From the NCBI GenBank assembly GCA_014896305.1, contig JADBKQ010000001.1, positions 292,525-356,524 of the forward strand: DNA of 64,000 nucleotides. The letters are read 5' to 3'. The notes beneath the pieces are model-generated. The model saw only the letters and a list, made by a program, of their open reading frames with translations. It was not told where the DNA came from and searched no databases. Positions 1-10,100 of the stretch are shown here, piece after piece. Position 1 is the stretch's first letter. The number at the start of each line of letters is the position of its first letter. The position numbers and the translations under genes were made by a program. Source of the stretch: Limnochordaceae bacterium (GTDB lineage Bacteria > Bacillota > Limnochordia > Limnochordales > DUMU01).

Positions 1-1125
1 ATTCGAGTCATCCGGGCGTTTAACCGCACCAATTATGAACGGGAACGGTTCCAAGCAGCTAACCGCGATCTGACGGACACCTCAATCCGTGTCAACCGGT
101 TGATGGCTCTTATGATGCCATCCATGATGTTGATCATGAACCTAGTTACGGTCGCCATCATCTGGTTTGGAAGCCTCAGCGTAGACCACGGTACACTGGA
201 AATCGGCAATATGATGGCCTTTTTCCAATACGCGATGCAGATCATGATGTCCCTTCTGATGGCCTCCATTCTGTTTATCATGATCCCGCGGGCTCAAGCT
301 TCGGCTGACCGGATCAACCAGGTCTTGGCCATTGAGCCGGAGATCCGTGACCCGGCTGTGCCGCGGCATGCCGGCGGCGAGAAGGGGTATGTGGAGTTTC
401 GGGATGTGACGTTTTGCTACCACGGTGCCGAAGAGCCAGCGCTGCGCAATGTCTCCTTCGAGGCTCGGCCCGGGGAGTTCGTGGCCATCATCGGAGGAAC
501 CGGTTCAGGCAAGTCGACGCTGGTCAATCTGATTCCCCGTTTCTATGATGTTACGAGTGGTGCTGTCCTGGTGGACGGGGTGGACGTTCGGGAGATGGCG
601 CAAGCAGAATTGCGGGCCAAGATTGGCTTCGTTCCGCAGCAGGGGGTGCTCTTCTCGGGTACGGTGGCGGACAACATTCGATATGGCAAGGCAGACGCCA
701 CGGAGGAAGAGGTTCGCCGTGCGGCAGAGATCGCACAGGCCCTGGATTTCATCTCGGACATGAAAGATGGCTTCGACTCAGAGATTGCCCAGGGAGGAAC
801 CAATGTGTCGGGTGGGCAAAAGCAGCGTCTGGCCATTGCACGGGCCCTGGTAAGAAGGCCTGAGATTTACATTTTCGACGACAGCTTTTCCGCCCTGGAT
901 TTCAAGACCGACGCGCGCTTACGGGCGGCACTGAAGAGGGAGACGGAGGGGGCAACGGTGTTGATCGTGGCCCAGAGGGTGAGTACGGTGATGAACGCCG
1001 ACCGTATCGTGGTTTTGCACGAGGGACGGGTAGCCGGCATCGGCACCCACCGGGAGCTGCTGCAGACCTGCCAGGTCTATCGGGAGATCGTCTCCTCGCA
1101 GCTTTCCGAGGAGGAGATCGCATGA
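1..1125 (+). CDS. ABC exporter subunit with degenerate ATP site (5' partial)
   Basis: This is the C-terminal part of an ABC exporter half-transporter, with the last membrane helices followed by the nucleotide-binding domain; the reading frame is open from base 1. Walker A is GGTGSGKST, the Q-loop VPQQG and the signature VSGGQKQR, which is canonical. The residue after Walker B is Asp instead of the catalytic Glu (IFDDSFSALD, about 871-900), and the switch His is Gln (VAQRVST; Gln codon 973-975). These two changes mark the degenerate-site half of a heterodimeric exporter of the BmrCD/TM287-288 kind. The stop overlaps the partner gene's ATG (ATGA), so the two are translationally coupled. The likely role is export of drugs, lipids or peptides; the substrate cannot be told from sequence. 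Confidence 0.95.
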   Translation: MRVIRAFNRTNYERERFQAANRDLTDTSIRVNRLMALMMPSMMLIMNLVTVAIIWFGSLSVDHGTLEIGNMMAFFQYAMQIMMSLLMASILFIMIPRAQASADRINQVLAIEPEIRDPAVPRHAGGEKGYVEFRDVTFCYHGAEEPALRNVSFEARPGEFVAIIGGTGSGKSTLVNLIPRFYDVTSGAVLVDGVDVREMAQAELRAKIGFVPQQGVLFSGTVADNIRYGKADATEEEVRRAAEIAQALDFISDMKDGFDSEIAQGGTNVSGGQKQRLAIARALVRRPEIYIFDDSFSALDFKTDARLRAALKRETEGATVLIVAQRVSTVMNADRIVVLHEGRVAGIGTHRELLQTCQVYREIVSSQLSEEEIA

Positions 1126-3026
1126 GCGCTATGGGTGCAATGAGAAACAGCGCGGCATCTCAGTATCCCACCAGCTTCCGACCGGGCAGGGACCGGTTCG
1201 GCGGCGGGCACGGATTCGGCCGGCCGGTCGAAAAGCCCAAGGACCTCAAGGGTACGTTGAAGCGGCTGGCCATCTACTTGAAGCCCATGTGGCCACGCTT
1301 GCTCTTCATGGTATTGGCTGCATCTGCCAGTACCGTGCTAAACATCGCCAGCCCCAAGATCATGGGGAAGGCGATCACCAGCCTGGGGCGGACATTCATG
1401 ATGAGGATCATGGGGATTCCCGCCCACGTGGACTTCTCATATATTGGGCACATCGTTTTCTGGCTGCTGGGCCTGTATGTCGCGAGTTCGCTGTTTAACT
1501 ACGCGATGCAATACACCATGGCTGGTGTGGCCCAGACCACGGTCTTCGCCATGCGCCGGGATATGAATGACAAGCTGTCGCGGCTCCCGCTCAAGTTTTT
1601 TGACGGTCGCACGCATGGGGAGATCATGAGCCGGATGACCAACGATATCGACAATATCAGCATGACCCTGCAACAGAGCCTGGGGCAGCTGATCACCTCC
1701 GTCGTCGGCATCGTAGGTGCCATCGTCATGATGTTTACCATCAGTTGGCTGTTGACGCTGATCTGCCTGTTGACATTGCCGCTCTCGTTTATTGTTACGG
1801 CAACCATTGCCCGGTTGTCGCAAAAGAACTTTGCGAATCAGCAGCGGGAGCTAGGTATGCTCAACGGCCACGTGGAGGAGATGTATACCGGCCACAAGAT
1901 CGTAAAGGCTTTCGGGCACGAAGAGGAGGCCATCGCCCAGTTCCACGAGATCAATGAGCGGCTGTACGAGGCGGGGTGGCGGGCCCAGTTTGTTTCGGGC
2001 ATTATCTTTCCCCTGATGAACTTCATCAACAACATCGGCTACGTCCTGATCTCCGCCATCGGTGGGATCATGGTGACCCGGCGGCAGATCCAACTGGGTG
2101 ACATCACCGCCTTCATCCAGTACCAGCGGATGTTTACCATGCCCATCGCCCAGACGGCCAACATCGTCAACATTCTTCAGTCGACGATTGCCTCGGCCGA
2201 GCGTGTGTTCGAGGTGCTGGATGAGCAGGAGGAGCCGTCGGATGCTGGCGCAACGGCCACCCTCGCCTCGCCGCGCGGCGAAGTACGGCTGGAGAACGTG
2301 AGGTTCAGCTACAAGAAGGATGTACCGTTGATCGAGGATCTCAACATCGAAGTGAGTCCCGGCCAGACGATCGCCATCGTTGGGCCTACGGGGGCGGGCA
2401 AGACTACCCTGGTAAATCTGTTGATGCGGTTTTACGACATCGACGGTGGCCGCATTCTGATCGATGGCGTCGATATCCGAGATCTCAAGCGTGAAAATCT
2501 GCGCCAGCTCTTTGGCATGGTCTTGCAGGACACCTGGCTCTTCCATGGCACCATCCGCGAGAACATCGCCTATGGCAAAGAGGGCGCAACCAACGAGGAG
2601 ATCGTACGGGCGGCCAAAGCGGCGCAGGCCGATCACTTCATTCGGGCGCTCCCGGATGGGTACGACACCGTGTTGAACGAAGACGCCTCGAACATCTCCC
2701 AGGGCGAGAAACAGTTGCTGACCATTGCCCGCGCCTTTTTGGCCGATCCGCCGATTCTCATCCTGGACGAGGCGACCAGTAGTGTGGACACCCGGACTGA
2801 GATCTATATCCAGAAGGCTATGGCCGAACTGATGAAAGGCCGGACGAGCTTCGTGATTGCCCACCGGCTCTCGACCATCCGCGATGCGCAGATGATCCTG
2901 GTCATGAACCATGGCCGGATCATCGAGACCGGTACGCATCAGGAGCTCCTGGCCAAGGGGGGCTTCTACGCGGACCTGTACAACAGCCAATTCGCCGGTG
3001 CATTTGCCGACACCCCGGCAATCTGA
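1122..3026 (+). CDS. ABC exporter partner subunit, catalytic-site half
   Basis: This is a full-length exporter half-transporter of 634 aa, with an N-terminal Gly/Arg/Pro-rich cytosolic stretch, a six-helix membrane domain (about 60-345) and a nucleotide-binding domain (about 375-625). Walker A is GPTGAGKTT, Walker B ends LILDEATSSVD with the catalytic Glu, and the switch His is present (IAHRLST). The signature motif is altered to NISQGEKQ (about 2691-2714). In the heterodimer this weak signature faces the upstream subunit's defective Walker B/H-loop, giving one dead and one active ATP site, as in B. subtilis BmrC/BmrD. The start is supported by a GAGGAGGAG ribosome binding site and the 4-bp overlap with the upstream gene. 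Confidence 0.96.
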   Translation: MSAMGAMRNSAASQYPTSFRPGRDRFGGGHGFGRPVEKPKDLKGTLKRLAIYLKPMWPRLLFMVLAASASTVLNIASPKIMGKAITSLGRTFMMRIMGIPAHVDFSYIGHIVFWLLGLYVASSLFNYAMQYTMAGVAQTTVFAMRRDMNDKLSRLPLKFFDGRTHGEIMSRMTNDIDNISMTLQQSLGQLITSVVGIVGAIVMMFTISWLLTLICLLTLPLSFIVTATIARLSQKNFANQQRELGMLNGHVEEMYTGHKIVKAFGHEEEAIAQFHEINERLYEAGWRAQFVSGIIFPLMNFINNIGYVLISAIGGIMVTRRQIQLGDITAFIQYQRMFTMPIAQTANIVNILQSTIASAERVFEVLDEQEEPSDAGATATLASPRGEVRLENVRFSYKKDVPLIEDLNIEVSPGQTIAIVGPTGAGKTTLVNLLMRFYDIDGGRILIDGVDIRDLKRENLRQLFGMVLQDTWLFHGTIRENIAYGKEGATNEEIVRAAKAAQADHFIRALPDGYDTVLNEDASNISQGEKQLLTIARAFLADPPILILDEATSSVDTRTEIYIQKAMAELMKGRTSFVIAHRLSTIRDAQMILVMNHGRIIETGTHQELLAKGGFYADLYNSQFAGAFADTPAI

Positions 3027-3171
3027 ACGGAGGGGGGGCCGGAGCAGCCCTGCGCGCAGTCCCACGGCCGGTTCCCGGGCGGCCAAGGAGGGTGGTCTCA
3101 GAGAAGAGACCCGGAAGGCTCCCGAGCCTCGTGCATAACAGGAGACGCACCCTCCTTCCGGCGTTGCCTGT

Positions 3172-6100
3172 CTAGTGACTGGCCGGTGAGTCCCAGTGTA
3201 GCAGGATCGTCTTGATTTCGTACCCGTGTAGCTGCACTTCGAGAATCCCGTTCACCCTGTCTAGGGTCAAGGCATCGCCGGGCACATTGGCAGCTGCCGG
3301 CGGATCAACGGGGCGTTCCAGCAGGTCCAGCTCGCGTACGGCGGTCGGAAGCCCTCGCTCGGCTAGCAGTGCTGGACCGAGCTTGAGTCGTGCCTTACGA
3401 TCTTGCCCATCCACCTCGTACAGGCGGATGACCCAGTCGGTTGGGGTTGACATGGCTGACCGCGCCTTTTCGGTGGAGTGTAAGGGCGAGTCGTTCACAG
3501 TCTGCAGCGTTGTGCCACCATCCCCTGCCGGCGGCACACCTTCCCAGCTCTTCAGCACGCTCCAGGCGACCGAACCAGCTGGATCTAGCTCAAGCCAAGA
3601 TAGTTCAGCGGAAGCATCCTGCGGCGACGCCGGCGAGGAAGCCCTGCCCTCGCTGGAGCTGTGGCCGTTGCCTTCGCCAGAACCGTCGACTCGGCCATCA
3701 CCAGAGCCGGGTCCCTTGCCATCTCCGGCTACTTCCCATCCCGCCAGGGCCCGGCCCTGCACCGGATACTGATACTCACTGGCTGCGGCAGCCGCGGTCG
3801 AGGCCCACCCCTGGGCTTGTTCCTCGGCGCTGAGCAGCTCGATGGCCCACTCGATCTCGTGGTGTCCATGGTCTGGCAAAGGATCAGGATCGTGAGTGGC
3901 ACGTAGCAAGGTCATTCGCAGCACGGAGATCGCTCCGGGCCGGTATCCACGTCCGCCCCTGTCCATGCCGTCTGCCCCCAGGTCGCCCAGGTCATCGTCG
4001 ACCGTGGCCGAGAAGCCATAACGCCCGCGGTTGAGCACCAGTAGCCGCCCCAGCGCTGCGAACCTCTGCCCGGGAACTTCCATACCGTCCGCTGGTCGCC
4101 GGATTGCCCCAAAGGGGATTTCGTACAGGGCCTCGACGACACCCGGTTTAGCCGGCGCGGCTGGCTCAGCTGCAGTTTCAGCCTGAGCAACAGCCTCGTC
4201 CGCAGCTTCGGCCCAGGCTTTTGCATCGGCAGTTTCAGCCCGGACCCCAGCGTTTTCTCTGGCTTCAGCCTTTGCCGCGCGCGTGGCCACAGCCACAGGG
4301 AACGCCACCTGCAGGGTGGGGGCGGGACGCCCTTGATCGCTACGTTCTGCCCAATCCGCAGCCAGGTGATACTCCAGCCGCCGGCTGGTGGCGGTCAGGC
4401 GAATGCACAGTTCAAAGCGACTCTCGTGATAGGTCTGCTGAGCCACGACGGTCGCCTCGACTGGCCCGTTGGACTCGAGCCGCAACGCCGCGCCGTTAGT
4501 AAGAGGCTGGCGGGCGGCGAACGGCCCGATCTTCCAGGCGGACATCCCGTGAGGCGCTTCCAGGTTCATCTCGAGCAGGCCGAGGCGCTGGCCGGGGGGC
4601 ACCAGGTCCTCGCCGGTCCGTTTGTCGATCAGGTGAACCACTGCCCCCGATCCGGGTTCGACCTCCGCTGCGAGCCACTGGTTTTCCAGATGCGCTTTCC
4701 CGGTACCGTCGATCCAGCCCTGCACCCCTCGCCCGCCGGGGGGATCTTCCGGGTCGATGGCCGGATCCCAGTCTGCCCACGGCCGCCGCCGTTGCCAGCC
4801 CTGTTGCCGCAGCAGCTGCTCCCATTCGGGCGGGGTCAACAGCAAAGCCGCGTACGAGCGCAGCCCAAGGGCGGGCAGATCCAGCGCCGGGAACGCAACC
4901 CGCAGCTGCTGGTGCCCCCACTCCTCGTGGCGGCGGAGCCTTTGGGTCAGGAGGAGACGGCCTTCGGGATCGATCAGCACAGCCTGTTCCGCTCCGGCCG
5001 GCGGATCCCAGATGTCCAACCGGACGCTTTCCGACCGCCGCCAGGGCAGGACGTTGGCGACGGCCACCGGCCTCACCCAGTCCGGGTTGACACTGACCCG
5101 GTCGGCAACGACCTTGGGCTTGAGCTGGGCGATGGTCTCCACGACCGGTGGCGGGAAGTAGGCCAGCTTCTGCCGGATCAGTGCTTGCAGGGCCCGGTCT
5201 TCGACCGCTTCAGCGGCGGCTCGTACCTGCTGCCCCACGCCCAATGCGTATTGGTACGTAGCGGGAACGCCGCTGCCGGGCAGGATGTCGTGGAACTGGT
5301 TGAACAGGTGCTTCTGCCACGCCTGCTCCAGTAGCGACTGACCAGCGCTGGCCGTTGGGGTCGACACGCCTGCTATCGCTGTGGGTGGCAAGGCTGCAAC
5401 CAGGGAGGCGTCGGCCGCGTGGGCCACTGCCTGCCAGGCCTCGGCCCGGGTAAGAAGGGTTTCGCTGTCGCGGTTCAGCTGTTTGACACGCGATTGTGAG
5501 GAGTAACAACCGCTGAACACCGTGTTGAGCTCGCCCCCGTAGACCGGTAGCGTGGGGGCGGGCAGCCCGGGCAGGCGCCCCGACGGCGGCATCGGCACGG
5601 AAGTCGAGGCGGTGGGTTCGGTCGCGCCGGACGGGGGTACGGAGAGCGACTCGTTCACCCGCTCGAAGAAAGCTTTAGCCGTGCTAAACACCAACTTCGG
5701 AAAGAGAGGCCACCTCTGGGCCTGGCGGATCATCGCCAGGTCTCGGCGGGTCGGACCGCCGCCGTGGTCGCCGACGCCATAGACGAACAGATAGTCGGTG
5801 ATGCCGGTCTGACGGGCCAGGTTTACCGCGGCCAGCGCCGCGTCCACTGCCCGGACCGGGCCGTTGTACCACAGGTCGTTGTCGTGGAACGCCAGCACCC
5901 GGCTGCCGTCTGGCCCTTCCCACCAGAAAAGGCGCAGCCAGGGGCCAAGGTGGCCGCCGCGGCAGTAGTAGTAATAGCGGATGCCGGCCCGCACAAGGAT
6001 GCCAGGGATCGTGAACGGGTGGCCAAACGTGTCCGGCTGCCAGACCAGCGGCACGTCGGCGGGGGGGACGCCCAGTTCACGAGCGAAGTAGCGCTTGGCG

Positions 6101-6957
6101 TAGAGCAGCTGGCGGGCGATGGACTCGCCGCTGGCCATGTTGGCGTCGTGCTCCACCCAGGTGGAGGCGGTCACTTCCCAGCGGCCCTGGCGTTGACGTT
6201 CCCGTATCCGTTCGAAGATCTCGGGATACAGCTCCTGCATGGCTATGTACACCGAAGCTTGGCTTTGCGAAAAGCGAAAGTCGGGCTCTTCCGCCATTAG
6301 CTGGTCCATGGTGCGAAACGTGTCCCGGCTGACGCGCACGGTCTCCGGCCAATCCCATAGCCAGTTCATATCGATGTGAGCGTGGCCTACCAGGTGGATA
6401 ACAAACGATTGGGCCACCGGACCCACGGCGGGCAGGAGCATAGACTCAGCAGCCGGAACGGCGCTGGACCACCGTTCCCCGGATTGCAGGCTATCCCGCA
6501 GGTGTTCGATCGCCTGGTCGACGAGGGAGGGGTCAATGCCGCCAATGCCGGCCTCGATCAGGGCGGCGAGAAAGCGGGCTTCGCCCTGGAAGCGCTCTGC
6601 CCAGGCCTGTTCGGAGTCGCCTGGGGGCGCGGCCACTCCCCACAGCTCCTGAACCGCCCTCTCCCAGTGATTTTGCAGTGCCACAGCAGCCTGTGTGCCT
6701 GCTGGACTATCCGTCTGGGCCAGCACGCGACCTCTCAACCCAGCGCCTTCAGCGCTCTGCTCGTCCTGGTATCCGTACCTGGCCACCCGAAACCACTCCT
6801 TTGCTACCGGTATCTCAAGAGGGCTGGCATTTGAGTTTGGAAGCTTTATGTCACCGAAACCGTCTTCCTCCTGCCCGCGCACTTCCAGCGTCTCAGTGTC
6901 CTGGAGTGTAGGTTGACTTCGCTCAACTGGGCGGAAACCCTGCTGTTGACCAGGCAC
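3172..6957 (-). CDS. GH38 alpha-mannosidase
   Basis: This is a large cytosolic glycoside hydrolase family 38 enzyme that releases alpha-mannose from oligosaccharides. The zinc/substrate motif HAHIDMNWLWDW lies near residue 190, and the nucleophile region WQPDTFGHP near 303; the middle and C-terminal beta-sandwich domains follow. At 1261 aa it is longer than the usual 1000-1050. The excess is an Ala/Glu-rich insert (about 890-935) and a Gly/Ser/Asp-rich insert (about 1070-1105), which look like disordered surface loops. The start used is a GTG with no clear ribosome binding site, so the N-terminus is uncertain by up to about 50 residues. The gene is divergent from lhr. It has no signal peptide, so it probably acts on imported manno-oligosaccharides. 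Confidence 0.93.
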   Translation of the reverse strand: MPGQQQGFRPVERSQPTLQDTETLEVRGQEEDGFGDIKLPNSNASPLEIPVAKEWFRVARYGYQDEQSAEGAGLRGRVLAQTDSPAGTQAAVALQNHWERAVQELWGVAAPPGDSEQAWAERFQGEARFLAALIEAGIGGIDPSLVDQAIEHLRDSLQSGERWSSAVPAAESMLLPAVGPVAQSFVIHLVGHAHIDMNWLWDWPETVRVSRDTFRTMDQLMAEEPDFRFSQSQASVYIAMQELYPEIFERIRERQRQGRWEVTASTWVEHDANMASGESIARQLLYAKRYFARELGVPPADVPLVWQPDTFGHPFTIPGILVRAGIRYYYYCRGGHLGPWLRLFWWEGPDGSRVLAFHDNDLWYNGPVRAVDAALAAVNLARQTGITDYLFVYGVGDHGGGPTRRDLAMIRQAQRWPLFPKLVFSTAKAFFERVNESLSVPPSGATEPTASTSVPMPPSGRLPGLPAPTLPVYGGELNTVFSGCYSSQSRVKQLNRDSETLLTRAEAWQAVAHAADASLVAALPPTAIAGVSTPTASAGQSLLEQAWQKHLFNQFHDILPGSGVPATYQYALGVGQQVRAAAEAVEDRALQALIRQKLAYFPPPVVETIAQLKPKVVADRVSVNPDWVRPVAVANVLPWRRSESVRLDIWDPPAGAEQAVLIDPEGRLLLTQRLRRHEEWGHQQLRVAFPALDLPALGLRSYAALLLTPPEWEQLLRQQGWQRRRPWADWDPAIDPEDPPGGRGVQGWIDGTGKAHLENQWLAAEVEPGSGAVVHLIDKRTGEDLVPPGQRLGLLEMNLEAPHGMSAWKIGPFAARQPLTNGAALRLESNGPVEATVVAQQTYHESRFELCIRLTATSRRLEYHLAADWAERSDQGRPAPTLQVAFPVAVATRAAKAEARENAGVRAETADAKAWAEAADEAVAQAETAAEPAAPAKPGVVEALYEIPFGAIRRPADGMEVPGQRFAALGRLLVLNRGRYGFSATVDDDLGDLGADGMDRGGRGYRPGAISVLRMTLLRATHDPDPLPDHGHHEIEWAIELLSAEEQAQGWASTAAAAASEYQYPVQGRALAGWEVAGDGKGPGSGDGRVDGSGEGNGHSSSEGRASSPASPQDASAELSWLELDPAGSVAWSVLKSWEGVPPAGDGGTTLQTVNDSPLHSTEKARSAMSTPTDWVIRLYEVDGQDRKARLKLGPALLAERGLPTAVRELDLLERPVDPPAAANVPGDALTLDRVNGILEVQLHGYEIKTILLHWDSPASH

Positions 6958-7127
6958 ACTTATGCGGGAGCGCGCGGAGGGTAAGGCGGTGGCAAGGTTG
7001 ACGGCGAAGGAGCCGATGGTGGCGATGGTGAACCGGCTCGCTTAGCCTGGCATTGATGGGAGTTGACATTTGCGAGAAGATGAGATGCGGGCACATGTGG
7101 GAACAGGTAGCAGAAAGAGGTGCGAGC

Positions 7128-10100
7128 GTGGCTGGCGAGGTTTGGCAGGGCTTTCACCCATACGTTCGCCGCTGGTTCACCCAACGTTACGGTGAACCGA
7201 CGCCTCCGCAGCAGCTAGGCTGGCCCGCCATCCAGCAGGGCGAAAATGTGCTGCTGATGGCGCCGACCGGTTCAGGCAAGACATTTGCAGCCTTTCTGGT
7301 CTTTCTCGACCGACTCCTGAGGGAACGTTTGACGGCAGGCGCTGGGCAACGGCTTCTGCCGCAGGGGTTCCCGGGGGTGCGGGTCCTCTACGTCTCACCG
7401 CTACGGGCGCTGGACAACGATATCCATCGCAACCTGGCCGAGCCCTTGGCCGCGCTCAACGCCTACCTGCTCCAGACCCGGCCCAATGCACCGCCGCTGC
7501 GGGCGGAGGTTCGCACCAGCGACACGCCACCCGCGGTGCGTGAACGCATTCGCCGTTCGCCGCCGGACATTTTGATCACGACGCCGGAATCGCTCTTTCT
7601 GATGCTCTTGTCGCCCCGTCTCCGTGAAGTCTTGCGAACAGTCGAGGCGGTGGTCATCGACGAACTCCATGCCCTCGCCCCCAACAAGCGGGGCAGCCAG
7701 CTCGTTTTGTCGCTGGAGTGGCTGGAGTGGTACGTCGCCGCCGCGAACGGCAGCAGCTTGGGCTGGGCCGGAGCAACGGCCGGGAGCGGCTCGGGCCTGG
7801 GCAAGGTGACGCCGGTAAACGGTGAGCCGCGCTCGGCAGCGAATATAGATGAGAGCAGACCACGCCTCAGCGGCAAGGCCAGGCAACTGCAACGCATCGG
7901 CCTGTCGGCGACCCAACGGCCGCTCGCCCCCCTGGCTCGTTGGTTGGGTGGGTGTGGCCGCCCCGTGCGGGTCATCGACGCCGGCCTGCGTAAAGAGCTG
8001 CAGCTGCAGGTGGACGTGGCGACGCCGGACATGGTTCACCTGCCGGAGAAAAGCATTTGGCCGGCCATGTACCGTCGCCTCACCGACGAAGTGCTGGCTC
8101 AGGAGCGCCAGCACCGCACCACGCTCATCTTCGTGAACAACCGGGCGGTGGCCGAGCGGATCGCCGCCCACATGAACGAGCTGGCCGGCCACATGATCGC
8201 TCGCAGTCACCATGGAAGTCTTTCCCGCAGCACCCGGGAAGAGGTGGAGGAGGCACTCAAGAACGGGACGCTGCCGGCCGTAGTGGCGACGGGTTCCCTG
8301 GAGTTAGGGATCGACGTGGGCCATGTCAACCTGGTGATTCAAGTGGAATCGCCCAAGTCGGTTACCCGTGGCCTGCAGCGGGTGGGCCGAGCAGGACACC
8401 TCTTCCGGGCAACGAGCCGGGGACTCATTTTGCCCAAAACCCGCGAGGATCTGCTGGAAACAGCCGCTATAGCAGCCCAGATGGTGCAGGCCAACATCGA
8501 GCCGGTACGGATTCCCCAGGCGCCACTGGATGTCCTGGTGCAACAGGTAGCGGCGATGGTCGCCATGGACGACTGGCGCGAGGAGGAGCTGCTGGCCTGT
8601 GTGCGCCAAGCCGCGCCCTACCGCCATCTGTCGGGTGAGCAGTGGCAGTCCGTGCTGCACCTGCTCAGCGGCGGGTACCGGCATCCACTCCTGACCCGGT
8701 TACGCCCCCGCCTGGTCTGGGATCGGGAGAAGGGGTGGCTGCGGGCGTTGCCAGGGACGAGGCTGGCGGTCCTGCAGGGGGCAGGAACGATTGCAGACCG
8801 AGGGCTCTATCCGGTACTAACAGTCAAGGACAGGCAAAAGGTTGGGGAGTTGGACGAGGAATTCGTCTTCGAAAGCCGCGTCGGCGATGTTGTCGCCCTT
8901 GGCACATCAGCGTGGCGCATCGAGGAGATCCGGCCGGACCGCGTGCTGGTTTCGGCCGTGTCTAACAATGTCGGAGCCGGCCAGCCACGGGGAAACGTTC
9001 CTTCCGACGGTGAAGCGAACGGTTCAGGCGGATCGGGGGCGGACAGGCAGGGCGAAGGCCACAGGCATATGCCCTCGCCTGAGCGCAGGGGCGGAAACAT
9101 GAACCTGGTATCTGGTACTGGCCGGCGAGCTCGTTTGACTCCAGATAGCCCGCTGGTCCGTCTGCCGTTTTGGCGGGGTGAAGGACTGGGACGCCCGGCT
9201 TATTTGGGGGTGCAGATAGGCAAGTACTTGGAAGATTGGGAGAAGCAATACCGGGCCGCTCAGGGAAAGCAATGCGTCGATGCGGGTTCGGATCGAACGT
9301 TCCAGCTCAGTTGCCTAGCCCCGGAGGCCGCAGCCACCCTCGACACCTATCTCCGGCAACAGTACCAGCTGACGGGTGTGCTGCCCACCGCCCGCCGCCT
9401 CATCGTTGAGACGTTTCCCGACAGCAACGGCCAACCTCTCACCGTGATCCACTCGATCTGGGGCAACCGCGTCAACCAGGCGCTCCGCCTGGCCCTGCTC
9501 GATCTGTGCCAGGAACGCTGGCACGTCACTCCGTCGGTTGTCAGTACGGACCAGGGGTTGCTCGTGCGGCCGCCGGCTGACGACGTCACGGCGGCCGAGT
9601 GGGTGAACCTTCTGCACGCCCTGGCCCTAGACTGGCAGCAGCTCGAGCGGCGGGTGCTACGCCAGCTCCAGGACAGCCCATTGTTGGGAGCGGCGTTCCG
9701 GGCAGCGGCCCGCCGTTGCCTGCTGCTGGCCGTACCTCGTCGTCCCGGCCAACGTCAACCCCTCTGGCTGCAACGCTTGCAGGCCCAGGATTTGTGGGAA
9801 GCGACTCGCCATTACACCGACTTTCCGGTGTGGCGGGAAGCCGTTCGTGAAGTGCTTGAGGACTGGCTGGACCTGCCTACCCTGCAACGCCTGATGGAAG
9901 GAGTGGGGACCGGCCAGGTGCAGGTGGTGGCCACACCGCTGCAGCATCCCAGCCCCTTCTGCGCCTCGTTGCTATTCACATACTCCGGCGCCTTCATCTA
10001 CGACGACGATTCGCCCCGGTCCGTGTCTGGCCGGCCGGCTGGCGAGCTGCAGCCGGCTCGTCCCGTCCCTGCCGGCGTGAACTGGGCGCTCGCCACCACT

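Noticed and set aside
1851..3086. Long minus-strand frame of 411 aa under the ABC exporter gene
   Set aside because: It is the antisense of a well-supported exporter gene and has no family features; the same holds for 17843-19630 and 22021-23193.
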